A stretch of 64,000 bases of DNA from Sphingopyxis sp. 113P3 (GCF_001278035.1 NZ_CP009452.1:3753501-3817500), one strand, 5' to 3'; counted from the stretch's first letter, positions 37,508 through 46,698 are shown. Translations and numbers: made by a program. Notes: generated by a model from the sequence alone, not told the origin.

Positions 37508-37773
37508 AATGCACCTATCTCTGAAAGAAATCCGAATCCACCGACCAGGACCATGAGGGGGCCAAAGATGGTCATCATCACGAGCTGGAAGCGTTGCAGG
37601 GCGCGGTCAAACCGCGTCAATGGCAACGGCTCCTCGCCCGTCGCCGCGAGAATGCCCGCTTCGAGCAAGCTGATGCCGTCCTCGCTGGGATGGCGCCATC
37701 CAAGGACAGCAAGGCAGCAGAAAAACGCACCCATGCCCAGAATGACGAGAGCGAAGATCACCGCCCCTTCCAC
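37504..37773 (-). CDS. Small two-helix membrane protein in the valine operon
   Basis: This 89-residue protein has two hydrophobic segments ([22 protein letters not shown] near 4-25 and [21 protein letters not shown] near 64-84), joined by a polar loop [18 protein letters not shown] do not recognise a family. It overlaps the enoyl-CoA hydratase by 16 bp at its start and mmsB by 4 bp at its end, so its translation is tied to both enzymes. The overlaps and the membrane pattern support a real gene. Confidence 0.65.
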   Translation of the reverse strand: MEGAVIFALVILGMGAFFCCLAVLGWRHPSEDGISLLEAGILAATGEEPLPLTRFDRALQRFQLVMMTIFGPLMVLVGGFGFLSEIGAL

Positions 37774-38540
37774 ACGCCTTCGCGCTTCTCGATGAAGGCG
37801 GCCATGCCCTCGGCCTTGTCCTCGGTCGCAGCGAGAATCTGGAACAGCCGGCGCTCGTAGATCAGCCCTTGGTCGAGCGTCGTTTCGAAGGCGGCGTTGA
37901 CCATGTCCTTGTTCACCATCGCAGCCATTGGCGGCATCGATGCGATCAGCGTCGCGGTCTTCACTGCCTCATCGACGAGCGTTTCGTGCGGCACGACGCG
38001 CGCAACAAGGCCCGAACGCTCGGCCTCCTCCGCGTCCATCATCCGGCCCGTAAGGCACATTTCCATCGCCTTTGCCTTGCCAATTGCACGGGTCAGTCGC
38101 TGCGACCCGCCCATGCCAGGCGCAACGCCAAGCTTGATTTCGGGCTGGCCGAACTTCGCCTTCTCCGACGCGATGATGAAGTCGGCCATCATCGCAAGCT
38201 CGCAGCCGCCGCCGAGCGCGAAGCCGTTGACCGCCGCAATCCACGGCTTTCTCACCTTCTTCACGAAATCGCTGGTCCATTTCGAGAAGAAGTCCTCAAG
38301 ATAGAAATCGGCCGCCGGCTTGTCGGCCATCTCCTTGATGTCGGCACCCGCTGCGAACGCCTTGTCGCCCGATCCGGTGAGCACAGCGCAGCGCTGGCCC
38401 GGGTCAGCCTCGAACGCCGCGAAGGCGGCGATCAGCTCGTCGAGCACGCCCGAATTGAGCGCGTTCAGCGCCTGCGGACGGTTCAATGTGACCAGCGTGA
38501 CCGCGCCGCGCTGTTCCACAACAATGGTTTCGTAGCTCAT
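37758..38540 (-). CDS. Enoyl-CoA hydratase (crotonase family)
   Basis: This 260-residue crotonase has [10 protein letters not shown] near 67-76, [16 protein letters not shown] near 105-120 (oxyanion hole) and [19 protein letters not shown] near 130-148. It keeps both catalytic glutamates of mitochondrial-type ECHS1. In the valine operon it should hydrate methacrylyl-CoA to 3-hydroxyisobutyryl-CoA. I chose the ATG at 38538-38540, where homology begins; a start 36 bp upstream would overlap the neighbouring hydrolase. The gap to that hydrolase is 17 bp. Confidence 0.93.
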   Translation of the reverse strand: MSYETIVVEQRGAVTLVTLNRPQALNALNSGVLDELIAAFAAFEADPGQRCAVLTGSGDKAFAAGADIKEMADKPAADFYLEDFFSKWTSDFVKKVRKPWIAAVNGFALGGGCELAMMADFIIASEKAKFGQPEIKLGVAPGMGGSQRLTRAIGKAKAMEMCLTGRMMDAEEAERSGLVARVVPHETLVDEAVKTATLIASMPPMAAMVNKDMVNAAFETTLDQGLIYERRLFQILAATEDKAEGMAAFIEKREGVWKGR

Positions 38541-38557
38541 CTTATTCTCCATCGTTT

Positions 38558-39604
38558 TCACGCGAGCGGCGTCCATGTCTCTTCAGCCGGCAGCGGCGCA
38601 AAGATCGCGTCAATCCATTCGTCGCTCACGGCTTCGGCACTCGGCGGGTTCCATTTCGGGCTGTTGTCCTTGTCGACGATCAGCGCGCGGACGCCCTCGA
38701 GGAAGTCGTGCATCTGCACCACGCGGCTGCCGATCGCATATTCCTGCACCATCTCGGCGGCGAAGTCGGGCATCGCCGCGCCTTCGCGAAGCTGGCGGAG
38801 CGCGACCTTGCAGGTCTGGGGCGACTTGGTGTTCAGCGCGTCGAGTTCCTTAGCGGCCCACTCGCTTCCGTCCTTTTCCAACGCCGCGAGAATGTCCTCA
38901 TAGCGATCGCTCGCGAACAGGCGATTGATCTTGTCGATCCGGCCCGTAATCGCGGCAGTCGGCGCGGTAACCGACAGCTCGCCCAATATGCCCCCAATGC
39001 GGTCAGGATTCGCTGCTATGCGCTCTTTCGCCTCGGCGACCCGCTCGGAAGGCAGATAGTGGGTCGCAAGACCGAGCGCGAGGCACTCAGCGCCGTCGAG
39101 CCGCGCGCCGGTGAGCGCGAGAAAGACGCCGACGCGACCTTCGAGCCGCGGCAGATACCAACCGCCGCCCACATCGGGGAACAGACCGATCCCGGTCTCG
39201 GGCATCGCAAAGCGGGTATGCTCGGTCGCGACGCGATATTTCGCCGGCTGCGAAATGCCCACACCGCCGCCCATGGTGATCCCGTCCATGAAAGCGACCA
39301 CGGGCTTGGGATAGGTGAAGAGCAGATGGTTGAGGCGATATTCGGTGTGAAAGAAGGCGCGCGCCTCCTTGCCGTCCTTCGCGCCGCTCTCGGCGAGCAT
39401 GCGGATGTCGCCGCCGGCGCAAAAACCCCGGCCCTCGCTGTGGTCGATGATGACCGCCTCGATGGCGGGATCATCGCGCCATGCCACAAGCGCCTCGATC
39501 ATGGCCTCGCACATCGGCAGGTTGAGGGCGTGGATCGCCTTCGGCCGGTTGAGAGACAGGCGGCCGATGCGGCCCTCCACGGAAATCAGAACATCTTCGG
39601 TCAT
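38558..39604 (-). CDS. 3-hydroxyisobutyryl-CoA hydrolase (HIBCH type)
   Basis: This 348-residue crotonase-fold protein is longer than simple hydratases and has the HIBCH pattern: [18 protein letters not shown] near 18-35, [13 protein letters not shown] near 57-69, [11 protein letters not shown] near 107-117, and [20 protein letters not shown] near 133-152. It cleaves 3-hydroxyisobutyryl-CoA to free 3-hydroxyisobutyrate, the substrate of MmsB. The ATG overlaps the acyl-CoA dehydrogenase stop as ATGA. Confidence 0.92.
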   Translation of the reverse strand: MTEDVLISVEGRIGRLSLNRPKAIHALNLPMCEAMIEALVAWRDDPAIEAVIIDHSEGRGFCAGGDIRMLAESGAKDGKEARAFFHTEYRLNHLLFTYPKPVVAFMDGITMGGGVGISQPAKYRVATEHTRFAMPETGIGLFPDVGGGWYLPRLEGRVGVFLALTGARLDGAECLALGLATHYLPSERVAEAKERIAANPDRIGGILGELSVTAPTAAITGRIDKINRLFASDRYEDILAALEKDGSEWAAKELDALNTKSPQTCKVALRQLREGAAMPDFAAEMVQEYAIGSRVVQMHDFLEGVRALIVDKDNSPKWNPPSAEAVSDEWIDAIFAPLPAEETWTPLA

Positions 39605-40746
39605 TGGCGCAGCAGGTCCCTTCCCACAATCATCCGCATCACCTGATTGGTCCCCTCGAGGATCGAGTGAACGCGCAGGTCACGCCAGAAGCGCTCGATC
39701 GGATAATCCTTCAAATAGCCATAGCCGCCGAAAAGCTGGAGGGCGCGGTCGACCACCGCGCTGCCATTGTCGGTCGCAAGCCGCTTCGCCATGGCCGAGA
39801 AACGGGACTTGTCGGGGGCATTCGCGGTGACCTTGGCCGCGGCGAGATAAAGCAAGGCGCGCGCGGCCTCGAGGTCGGTCGCCATGTCGGCGAGCATGAA
39901 CTGGGTATTTTGGAAATCGGAAATCGGCTGCCCGAACTGCTGACGATCCTTGGTATAGCCAATCGCTTCGTCGAGGCAGCGCTGCGCCCCGCCGAGCGAG
40001 CAGGCCCCGATATTGAGCCGGCCCCCGTCGAGCCCCGCCATTGCGAAGCGGAATCCGTCGCCCTCGGCCCCGACGCGATTCTCGACAGGGACCTTCACAT
40101 TATCGAGGATGACCTGCGCCGTGGGGGAGGCGTTCCAGCCAAGCTTGCGCTCCTTCGCACCGAAGCTGACGCCTTCCATGTCCTTTTCAATGACGAGGCA
40201 CGAAATGCCCTTGGGCCCTGGCTGCCCGGTGCGCACCATTGTCACATAGATGTCGTTCACCCCCGCGCCCGAGATGAACTGCTTGGTGCCATTGACGACA
40301 TAGTGATCGCCTTCAAGCTTCGCCGTCGTCTTGAGCGCTGCCGCGTCCGAGCCCGAGCCCGGTTCGGTGAGGCAATAGCTTGCCATCTTGTCCATGGTGA
40401 CAAGATCGGGGAGGAATTTCGCCTTCACCGCATCGCCGCCAAATCGGTCGATCATCCAGCTCGCCATATTGTGAATGGAGACGAAAGCACTTGTCGCGGG
40501 GCAACCATAGGCCATGGCTTCCATGATCAGCGCCGCTTCGAGCCGGCCGAGGCCGATGCCGCCCGATTCCTCGCTGACATAAATCGCCGCGAAGCCTAGC
40601 TCCGCCGCCTGCTTGATCACGTCGCGCGGGAAATGTCCCTTTTCGTCCCACTCCGCAGCGTGCGGTGTGATCGCGTCGGCGGTGAATTTGCGGGCCATAT
40701 CCTGAATGGCAAGCTGGTCATCGGTGAGTTGAAACTGGTCGGTCAT
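39601..40746 (-). CDS. Acyl-CoA dehydrogenase, isobutyryl-CoA type
   Basis: This 381-residue ACAD has CLTEPGSGSDAAALKTTA near 134-151, NGTKQFISGAGVNDIYVTM near 161-179, YTKDRQQFGQPISDFQNTQF near 266-285, and a C-terminal QLFGGYGYLKDYPIERFWRD followed by HSILEGTNQVMR, which has the catalytic Glu in EGT. It resembles ACAD8/isobutyryl-CoA dehydrogenase, matching its place in the valine operon. Its start ATG overlaps the stop of the RidA-like gene. Confidence 0.93.
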   Translation of the reverse strand: MTDQFQLTDDQLAIQDMARKFTADAITPHAAEWDEKGHFPRDVIKQAAELGFAAIYVSEESGGIGLGRLEAALIMEAMAYGCPATSAFVSIHNMASWMIDRFGGDAVKAKFLPDLVTMDKMASYCLTEPGSGSDAAALKTTAKLEGDHYVVNGTKQFISGAGVNDIYVTMVRTGQPGPKGISCLVIEKDMEGVSFGAKERKLGWNASPTAQVILDNVKVPVENRVGAEGDGFRFAMAGLDGGRLNIGACSLGGAQRCLDEAIGYTKDRQQFGQPISDFQNTQFMLADMATDLEAARALLYLAAAKVTANAPDKSRFSAMAKRLATDNGSAVVDRALQLFGGYGYLKDYPIERFWRDLRVHSILEGTNQVMRMIVGRDLLRQ

Positions 40747-41174
40747 GCTCTTTTCTCAATAACGGCCTCGGCCTCGATTTCGACTTTCCATTCGGGACGA
40801 AGCAGCGCCGACACGACGACCATCGTCGCGGCGGGGCGGATGTCGCCGAACATTGCGCCATGGGCGCGGCCGACAAGGTCGGCATCGGCGGGGTCGGTAA
40901 TATACATACGGGTGCGCACGACATCGGCAGGATGGCTGCCGAGCGCGGCGAGTGCTTCGCTGATGATCGTCAGGCAGCGCGCAGCCTGCACGCCGGCATC
41001 GCCCACGGTCGAGGAGCCGTCGGGCTCGATCGGCGCGCAGCCCGCGACGTCGATGCGGTTGCCCACCCGAACCGCCCGGCTGTAGCCGTAGACAGGTTCA
41101 TAAGGGGAGGCGGAACTGTGCGTTTGGCGCGAGCTCTCAACCACAGCTGATCTGCGTGATCTTGTAGGCGTCAT
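40743..41174 (-). CDS. RidA family protein
   Basis: This protein of about 143 residues matches the YjgF/RidA pattern: YSRAVRVGNRIDVAGCAP near 31-48, QAARCLTIISEALAALGS near 63-80, and a C-terminal VEIEAEAVIEKR. RidA proteins hydrolyse enamine/imine intermediates that damage PLP enzymes, plausible next to branched-chain amino acid breakdown. Some key residues of the canonical deaminase may differ, so activity is uncertain. The ATG at 41172-41174 overlaps the upstream I78 gene by 38 bp; a GTG at 41142-41144 would give a shorter overlap and is equally possible. Confidence 0.8.
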   Translation of the reverse strand: MTPTRSRRSAVVESSRQTHSSASPYEPVYGYSRAVRVGNRIDVAGCAPIEPDGSSTVGDAGVQAARCLTIISEALAALGSHPADVVRTRMYITDPADADLVGRAHGAMFGDIRPAATMVVVSALLRPEWKVEIEAEAVIEKRA

Positions 41175-41442
41175 CGTACATGACGTTCACCCGGTCCTGG
41201 CGATAGTCCATCGTCATCGCGGAGCGCGGCGGGGCCCAGCGCAGCGTACGTGCACCCGCGGCCTTTAGGATCGCGCCGCCCACTTCGGCCGCCGCTGTCT
41301 GGCCGACATAGGACTGCACCGCGTCGGCGTTACAGGTCATTTCGGCGGGCGGCGGAGGCGGCGTTGATCCGGTTGTGGCCTCGCCCGCGGCGCACGCGGC
41401 AAGCGGCAGGGCGGCGGCGATTGCGATCCAGCGACTGTTCAT
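41137..41442 (-). CDS. I78-family peptidase inhibitor-like lipoprotein
   Basis: This 101-residue protein starts with a lipoprotein signal (MNSRWIAIAAALPLAAC, Cys17) and a Pro-rich linker. It then has CNADAVQSYVGQTAAAEVGG and TLRWAPPRSAMTMDYRQDRVNVMYDDAYKI, the arrangement of the potato-inhibitor-I-like I78 family (VGQ near the start, R-x-N-V at the reactive loop). Two cysteines (37, 100) could form a disulphide. It would inhibit serine proteases in the periplasm. Its position in a valine operon is unexpected. Confidence 0.78.
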   Translation of the reverse strand: MNSRWIAIAAALPLAACAAGEATTGSTPPPPPAEMTCNADAVQSYVGQTAAAEVGGAILKAAGARTLRWAPPRSAMTMDYRQDRVNVMYDDAYKITQISCG

Positions 41443-41471
41443 CCGATCAACTCCCTCTCATCCATCACCGC

Positions 41472-42011
41472 TTAGGCGGCGCAGCGCGTATAGCGCATCG
41501 GTTCGGCTGCGGCACCCTCGCCATAATCGCGGCGGAACAGCAGCTTGCCGCCGTCCTCGACCGCAAGCAGCATCAGTCGGTCCCATTCCTCGCCTTCGCC
41601 GCTGAATTTGTAATCGGCGATAATGCGATTCGCGCTGCGATCGCGCACCCGGGCAAGCTCGCCAGCGGATTCGAAGAAGCGCAGCGTTTTGCCGTCGATT
41701 ACCAGCGCAGTGAGGTCGCTCCCGCGGGGGGCCGTGCAATCGGCTCCCTTGAGCGCCCAGCGCCCCTGGATCGCCGCCGGAATTGCCTTCTCGCCGCTGC
41801 CGATGCCTGGATCGGGCGCGGCGGGAGGCGCCACCGACGGGTCAGGCGTGTAGGCGATGTCCGCGCCCGCCGCTGCCGGCGGGGGCTCCGCCGGTTCAGC
41901 GGCGGGCGCCGGCGCCGATCCTTCGGCGGTCTGCGCGGGCTGTTTCTCATCCTGGCCGCCGCTGCACGCGGCGAGCATCAGTAGCGAGGCCGGCATCATC
42001 CAACGCATCAT
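41472..42011 (-). CDS. Hypothetical lipoprotein with Pro/Ala-rich linker
   Basis: This 179-residue protein starts MMRWMMPASLLMLAAC (lipobox LAAC, Cys16). A long Pro/Ala/Glu linker follows, then a small domain, IPAAIQGRWALKGADCTAPRG, ALVIDGKTLRFFESAGEL and YKFSGEGEEWDRLMLLAVED, with two cysteines. The pattern is common in sphingomonads but I know no function for it. It lies between mmsA and the I78 inhibitor on one strand, with 29 bp to the latter. An apparent 41-residue extension upstream is Arg-rich and rejected. Confidence 0.72.
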   Translation of the reverse strand: MMRWMMPASLLMLAACSGGQDEKQPAQTAEGSAPAPAAEPAEPPPAAAGADIAYTPDPSVAPPAAPDPGIGSGEKAIPAAIQGRWALKGADCTAPRGSDLTALVIDGKTLRFFESAGELARVRDRSANRIIADYKFSGEGEEWDRLMLLAVEDGGKLLFRRDYGEGAAAEPMRYTRCAA

Positions 42012-42076
42012 CCTTCTTCTCCTTCGGACAGAAGAATGCCTCTGCGACGGCGCGGTTTCATCGCCTGCCCGACCTC

Positions 42077-43570
42077 TCAGCCCATGGTCGGGATGACGAA
42101 TGCGTTCGACCCGTCGCCGCCCCCGTCGGGCCAACGCGCGGTGACCGTCTTGATCCTGGTCCAGAATTTGACGCCTTCCATACCGTGCTGGTTGGTGTCG
42201 CCGAAGGCCGAGCGCTTCCAGCCGCCGAAGGTGTGATAGGCAACGGGCACCGGGATAGGCACGTTGATGCCGACCATCCCGACATTGACCCGCTGGGCGA
42301 ATTCACGTGCCGCGTGGCCATTACGCGTGAAGATGGCGACGCCGTTGCCATATTGGTGCCTTGACGGCAGCTCGAGCGCGGTTTCGAAATCAGCGGCGCG
42401 GACGATCTGAAGGACGGGGCCGAAAATTTCTTCCTTGTAGCTTTCCATGTCGGGGGTGACATGGTCGAAGAGCGTCGGCCCTACGAAGAAGCCGTCCTCA
42501 TGCCCCTGAAGCGTGAAACCGCGACCATCGATGACCAGCTCGGCCCCCTCCTCGGCGCATTTCTGGATCCAGCCTTCGACCTTCGCCTTGTGGGCGGCCG
42601 AAACAACGGGGCCGTAATGGGCCTCGGCATCGGTGGACACGCCAACGCGCAGCGCCTCGATCGCGGGCACCAGCTTTTCGCGAAGCCGGTTCGCGGTGTC
42701 CTCGCCGACCGGCACGACGACCGGCAGCGCCATGCAGCGCTCGCCGGCTGAGCCGAAGGCGGCGCCGGTGAGGTCGTTCACCACCTGGTCGAGGTCGGCG
42801 TCGGGCATGACGATACCGTGGTTCTTTGCCCCGCCCATTGCCTGCACGCGCTTGCCGTTCGTGACACCGCGATTGTAGACATAATGGGCGATGTCAGACG
42901 AACCGACGAAGCTGACTGCGCCGATATCGGGATGGTCGAGAATCGCATCGACCATTTCCTTGTCGCCGTGCACCACCTGCAAGATGCCCTCGGGCAGCCC
43001 CGCCTCGAGCATCAGTTCGCCGAGCCGCACCGGCACGCTCGGATCGCGCTCGCTGGGCTTCAGGATGAAGGCGTTGCCCGTCGCGATCGCTGGGCCGAAC
43101 ATCCACATCGGGATCATCGCGGGGAAGTTGAAAGGGGTTATGCCCGCGCCGATCCCGATCGGCTGGCGCATTGAGTAGACGTCGATGCCGGGGCCGGCAC
43201 CCTGCGTATATTCACCCTTCAGCACGTGCGGGATGCCGCAGCAGAATTCGATGACATCGAGCCCGCGCTGCACGTCGCCGCGCGCGTCGGCGACAACCTT
43301 GCCATGCTCGCTCGCCAGCAGTTCGGCGAGTTCTTCGATATGGGCCTCGACGAGGCGCTTGTAGTCGAACATGACGCGCGCACGGCGCTGCGGATTGACC
43401 GCAGCCCAGGCCGGCTGCGCCGCTTTCGCCGCCGCGACTGCCCGGTCGAGGAGCGCCGCGTCGCCGAGCGCCACCGCGGCCTGCACGCCGCCATTGTTCG
43501 GATCGAAAACATCGCCCTTGCGCGAGCTGCCGCCGGCACCGCCGACGATATGATGGTCGATCTGTCGCAT
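42077..43570 (-). CDS. mmsA: Methylmalonate-semialdehyde dehydrogenase MmsA
   Basis: MmsA oxidises methylmalonate semialdehyde to propionyl-CoA with NAD and CoA, the last step of this branch of valine degradation. The 497-residue protein has GITPFNFPAMIPMWM with Asn148, KPSERDPSVP, FVGSSDIAHYV and the catalytic Cys279 in GSAGERCMALP. The usual ALDH general-base glutamate is replaced by Asn250 (GGAKNHG), a signature of the CoA-acylating MMSDH group. I chose the ATG at 43568-43570; a longer frame to 43720 runs into the divergent lysR gene. It is the first gene of the valine operon. Confidence 0.95.
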   Translation of the reverse strand: MRQIDHHIVGGAGGSSRKGDVFDPNNGGVQAAVALGDAALLDRAVAAAKAAQPAWAAVNPQRRARVMFDYKRLVEAHIEELAELLASEHGKVVADARGDVQRGLDVIEFCCGIPHVLKGEYTQGAGPGIDVYSMRQPIGIGAGITPFNFPAMIPMWMFGPAIATGNAFILKPSERDPSVPVRLGELMLEAGLPEGILQVVHGDKEMVDAILDHPDIGAVSFVGSSDIAHYVYNRGVTNGKRVQAMGGAKNHGIVMPDADLDQVVNDLTGAAFGSAGERCMALPVVVPVGEDTANRLREKLVPAIEALRVGVSTDAEAHYGPVVSAAHKAKVEGWIQKCAEEGAELVIDGRGFTLQGHEDGFFVGPTLFDHVTPDMESYKEEIFGPVLQIVRAADFETALELPSRHQYGNGVAIFTRNGHAAREFAQRVNVGMVGINVPIPVPVAYHTFGGWKRSAFGDTNQHGMEGVKFWTRIKTVTARWPDGGGDGSNAFVIPTMG

Positions 43571-43639
43571 AATCAAGTCTCCCGAATGTCCTTGCGGTCC
43601 GCAACAGACGAAGACCGGGCCGATTGCAAGGGATAGACT

Positions 43640-43656
43640 TGCAGCATGATGCTGCA
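43640..43656. promoter_or_regulatory. Palindrome between mmsA and lysR-type gene
   Basis: TGCAGCAT (43640-43647) and ATGCTGCA (43649-43656) are perfect inverted repeats around one G. The element lies in the 98-bp region between divergent mmsA and the LysR-type gene, ending 12 bp before that gene's ATG. This is a good candidate site for the LysR protein, acting on mmsA and on its own gene. A canonical T-N11-A core is not obvious. Confidence 0.55.
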
Positions 43657-43668
43657 TATTCGCAGGCC

Positions 43669-44553
43669 ATGGATTGGGACAAGCTGCAATATTTCCTGTC
43701 GGTCGCGCATCATGGCACATTGGCGCGCGCCGCGCAGGCCCTGCACGTCGACCCGACGACGGTCAGCCGGCGGGTGAGCAGCCTCGAGGCCGATCTCCAG
43801 CAGACCCTGTTCGAACGCGCACCCGCGGGCTTTGCCTTGACCGCGGCAGGCCGTGCCCTTTTGCCGCACGCCGAGGCGATGGCAGCTGCGGCGGCGCGCA
43901 TTCACCGCGCCGAGGGGCGCTCCGACCTGTCGGGGCAGCTTCGCATCAGCGTCTCCGAAGGCTTCGGAAGCAGCTTTATCGCGCCGCGGCTTGCGGCTTT
44001 CGTTGCCGCGCATCCCGAGATCGAGATCGATCTTGTCGCCTCATCGGGCTTTCTCAATCCCTCGCGGCGCGAAGCCGACATGGCGGTGCTGCTCGCGCGG
44101 CCGCGCAAAGGGCCGCTCCTGACGCGCAAGCTCGCCGATTACAGCCTTGGCCTCTACGCCCCGGCGGACCGGCCGGACTGGAAGGATGCGGTCGAACGGG
44201 CGCCGCTTTCGCGCGCGGGGATCGCCGTGATCGGCTATATGCCCGACATTCTCTATGCGCCCGAACTCGACTATCTGGGCGAGATCGAGCCCGGGCTGCG
44301 CGCCACAGTACGCTCTTCCTCGATCCTCGCGCAACGACGCATGATCGCGAGCGGCGCGGGGGTCGGGGTGCTGCCCTGCTTCCTCGCTGCCGAGGACCCC
44401 GCGCTGGTGCGCGTGCGCCGCGATCAGACAATCGGGCGCAGCTTCTGGCTCGCACTTCACCGCGACGTCGCGCCGCAGCCGCGGATCCGCGCCTTCATCG
44501 ACTGGCTCGATGCCCGGGTGCGCGAAGGGCGCGACGTGCTGGTCCCGTCGTAA
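43669..44553 (+). CDS. LysR-family transcriptional regulator
   Basis: This 294-residue LysR protein has the N-terminal winged helix-turn-helix LQYFLSVAHHGTLARAAQAL near 6-25 with HVDPTTVSRRVSSLE, then an effector domain with SEGFGSSFIAPRLAAF and EIEIDLVASSG. It is transcribed divergently from mmsA, the usual arrangement for a LysR regulator and its target, so it may control the valine operon. The effector is unknown. The ATG at 43669 is preferred because the wHTH begins there. Confidence 0.9.
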   Translation: MDWDKLQYFLSVAHHGTLARAAQALHVDPTTVSRRVSSLEADLQQTLFERAPAGFALTAAGRALLPHAEAMAAAAARIHRAEGRSDLSGQLRISVSEGFGSSFIAPRLAAFVAAHPEIEIDLVASSGFLNPSRREADMAVLLARPRKGPLLTRKLADYSLGLYAPADRPDWKDAVERAPLSRAGIAVIGYMPDILYAPELDYLGEIEPGLRATVRSSSILAQRRMIASGAGVGVLPCFLAAEDPALVRVRRDQTIGRSFWLALHRDVAPQPRIRAFIDWLDARVREGRDVLVPS

Positions 44554-44562
44554 CCCTCGCCA

Positions 44563-45879
44563 TCACGGCGCCGACATTTCGCTCCCAACCGTCACTTGCG
44601 CCAGCCGCGGGCTGAGCAGGTGGATCGCGCCGACGGCGAGGAAGTAGACCACGGTGCAGGCCGCAAAAATGATGGTGTAATTGCCGCCCGTCGCGTCAAG
44701 AACGAGGCCGGTCGATTTCGCCATGATCATCCCGCCGACCCCGCCCGCGAAGCCGCCGAGACCGATCACCGATCCCACCGCGCGTTTTGGGAACATGTCG
44801 GGCGGGATGGTCAGGATGGTCGATGAAAATGCCTGATGCCCCGCAAGCGCGATGCCGATCAGAACCACCGCGAGCCACATATTGTCGAGCCCGGAGACGA
44901 AGAGCAAAGGCAGCACGCAGCAACCGGCGCCGAGCATCGTAGCCTTGCGGGCGAAGTTGACGCTGCGCCCGGAATGAATCAGCTTCGAAGACACCCAGCC
45001 GCCAATGATGCTGCCGGCGTCGGACAGAAGGTACATGATGATCATGGGCAGCAGCACGATCTTCAGATCGACGTCATAGGTATCGGCGAAATATTTGGGC
45101 AGCCAGAAGAGCATCAGGAACCAGACCGGGTCGGTCAGAAATTTGCCGATCGCAAAGGCCCAGGCCTCGCGCTTGGTGACGACGCGGCCCCAGCCGATCT
45201 TTTCCACCTGCTCTGGCGGATCGTGCTCGATCCAGGCAAGCTCGCCCTCGCTCACACGGCCGGTGTCGCGCGGATTGCTGTACTTCCAGAGCCACAGGAC
45301 GAGGAGGACAACGCCGACGAGTCCCGAGTAGATGAAGGTTTCGCGCCAGTCGAACCCCATCCCCACCATCATCAGCGAGATAGCCGGCGCCGTCAGGATC
45401 ACGCCAATCGTCGTCGCGCTGTTGACCCAGCCGATCGCATAGGCACGCTCCTTTTGCGGGAACCATTCGCTCGACGCACGAACGACAGCCGGGAAATGCC
45501 CGGCCTCGCCGACGCCGAGCATGGCGCGCGCGAACATGAACGAGACGACCGAACCTGCAAAACCGTGGGCGACATGGCCGATCGTCCAGATGGTGATCGC
45601 GATCGCGTAGCCGATGCGGGGGCCGAAACGGTCGATCAGCCAGCCCATGAACAGATAGCCAAGGGCGTAGGCGGCCTGGAACGCGGTAACGATGTTGCCG
45701 TAGTCGTTCTCCGTCCAGCCGCGATCGTCACCCAGCATCGGCGCGAGGAGGCCGAGCATCGTCCGGTCGATATAGTTGACCGTCGTCGCTGCAAACAGAA
45801 GCGCAATGATCGTCCAGCGATAGCGGCCCGCTCGGGGCACCGGCGGCGGATCCGCTGCGTCTGCGAGGCCCTGCGCCAT
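44563..45879 (-). CDS. MFS transporter of the anion:cation symporter type (hexuronate-like)
   Basis: This 438-residue protein has twelve hydrophobic segments and the ACS/ExuT signatures NYIDRTMLGLLAPML near 35-49, FMGWLIDRFGPRIGYA near 77-92, and GVGEAGHFPAVVRASSEWFP near 121-140. ExuT-type carriers import galacturonate or glucuronate with protons. The gene lies 30 bp downstream of the FAH-family hydratase, in an operon whose promoter has a LacI-type operator, supporting uronate or oligouronide import across the inner membrane. The substrate is inferred. Confidence 0.88.
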   Translation of the reverse strand: MAQGLADAADPPPVPRAGRYRWTIIALLFAATTVNYIDRTMLGLLAPMLGDDRGWTENDYGNIVTAFQAAYALGYLFMGWLIDRFGPRIGYAIAITIWTIGHVAHGFAGSVVSFMFARAMLGVGEAGHFPAVVRASSEWFPQKERAYAIGWVNSATTIGVILTAPAISLMMVGMGFDWRETFIYSGLVGVVLLVLWLWKYSNPRDTGRVSEGELAWIEHDPPEQVEKIGWGRVVTKREAWAFAIGKFLTDPVWFLMLFWLPKYFADTYDVDLKIVLLPMIIMYLLSDAGSIIGGWVSSKLIHSGRSVNFARKATMLGAGCCVLPLLFVSGLDNMWLAVVLIGIALAGHQAFSSTILTIPPDMFPKRAVGSVIGLGGFAGGVGGMIMAKSTGLVLDATGGNYTIIFAACTVVYFLAVGAIHLLSPRLAQVTVGSEMSAP

Positions 45880-45909
45880 ATGTCTCTCCCGTCTTTTCTC
45901 TTGATCTGT

Positions 45910-46698
45910 CTAAAGGCTTTCGATCGTGCAGCCGACGCAAATCTGTCCGTCGAACAGCGCCTCGGCCCGCTGGCCCGGCCGAATCTCGTGGACGCCGGTG
46001 ATTGCACCGGTCGACACCCATGTGCCGGGTGCGATCGCGATGCCGCGTGCGCGCAATGTGCGGATCAGAAAGAGCGCCGCGCCGAACGGACCGTCGAGCA
46101 TCGTTTCCATTGTTGCCGCGCCGACGCGTTCCGCGTCGATGCGAAATTCGACCGGCATCGCCAAGAGATCGCGCTCACGCCAGCCTGCAATCGCCGGGCC
46201 GAGCACCAGTCCCTTGTTATTGCCATAGTCGGACGCCGTCACCGCGGGCCCATGATCGTTGATCTCGCGAAAGGGCGAGCTTGCAATCTCGATCCCGGTG
46301 CGAAGCTCGATAACCAGATCCTTGACCGATTCGAGGTCCCATACGCCGTCGCCGACTTCACCGAGGCAGAGCAGCACTTCCGCCTCGGCCGCCGCGAACC
46401 CCTTCTCATAGACGGGCATCGCCGGGCATTCCCCGGCGCTTCCATCGACGATCTCGTCGGCGAAGATGGGACCCGTCAGCCGGTTGTCGCCATAGCGCTC
46501 GGCCAGCGGGGCCGCTATCCGCCCGACCTTCCAGCCGCCGATGCGGCGCCCGTCGAGCGCGATCGCTGCGTCCTGGATTGCATAGGCCTCCGCCATCGTC
46601 TCGGGCACAACCCCGGGATAAAGGGTAAGCGGTGTCTTTTTGGTGCGCGCGGCGACGAACGCCTTGGCCACATTTTCCTGTTCGTTGGTCGCCCGCAT
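45910..46698 (-). CDS. 2-keto-4-pentenoate hydratase / FAH-superfamily protein
   Basis: This 262-residue protein matches the hydratase branch of the fumarylacetoacetate-hydrolase fold: RIGGWKVGRIAAPLAERYG near 48-66, AAEAEVLLCLG near 105-115 (metal-binding Glu pair), IEIASSPFRE and a C-terminal GTWVSTGAITGVHEIRPGQ. Such enzymes hydrate 2-oxopent-4-enoate-like compounds in aromatic meta-cleavage. Here it shares an operator with uronate genes, so it may act on an unsaturated or deoxy 2-keto acid derived from uronates. ATG at 46696-46698; longer frames upstream cross the operator. The hexuronate-type transporter follows. Confidence 0.87.
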   Translation of the reverse strand: MRATNEQENVAKAFVAARTKKTPLTLYPGVVPETMAEAYAIQDAAIALDGRRIGGWKVGRIAAPLAERYGDNRLTGPIFADEIVDGSAGECPAMPVYEKGFAAAEAEVLLCLGEVGDGVWDLESVKDLVIELRTGIEIASSPFREINDHGPAVTASDYGNNKGLVLGPAIAGWRERDLLAMPVEFRIDAERVGAATMETMLDGPFGAALFLIRTLRARGIAIAPGTWVSTGAITGVHEIRPGQRAEALFDGQICVGCTIESL

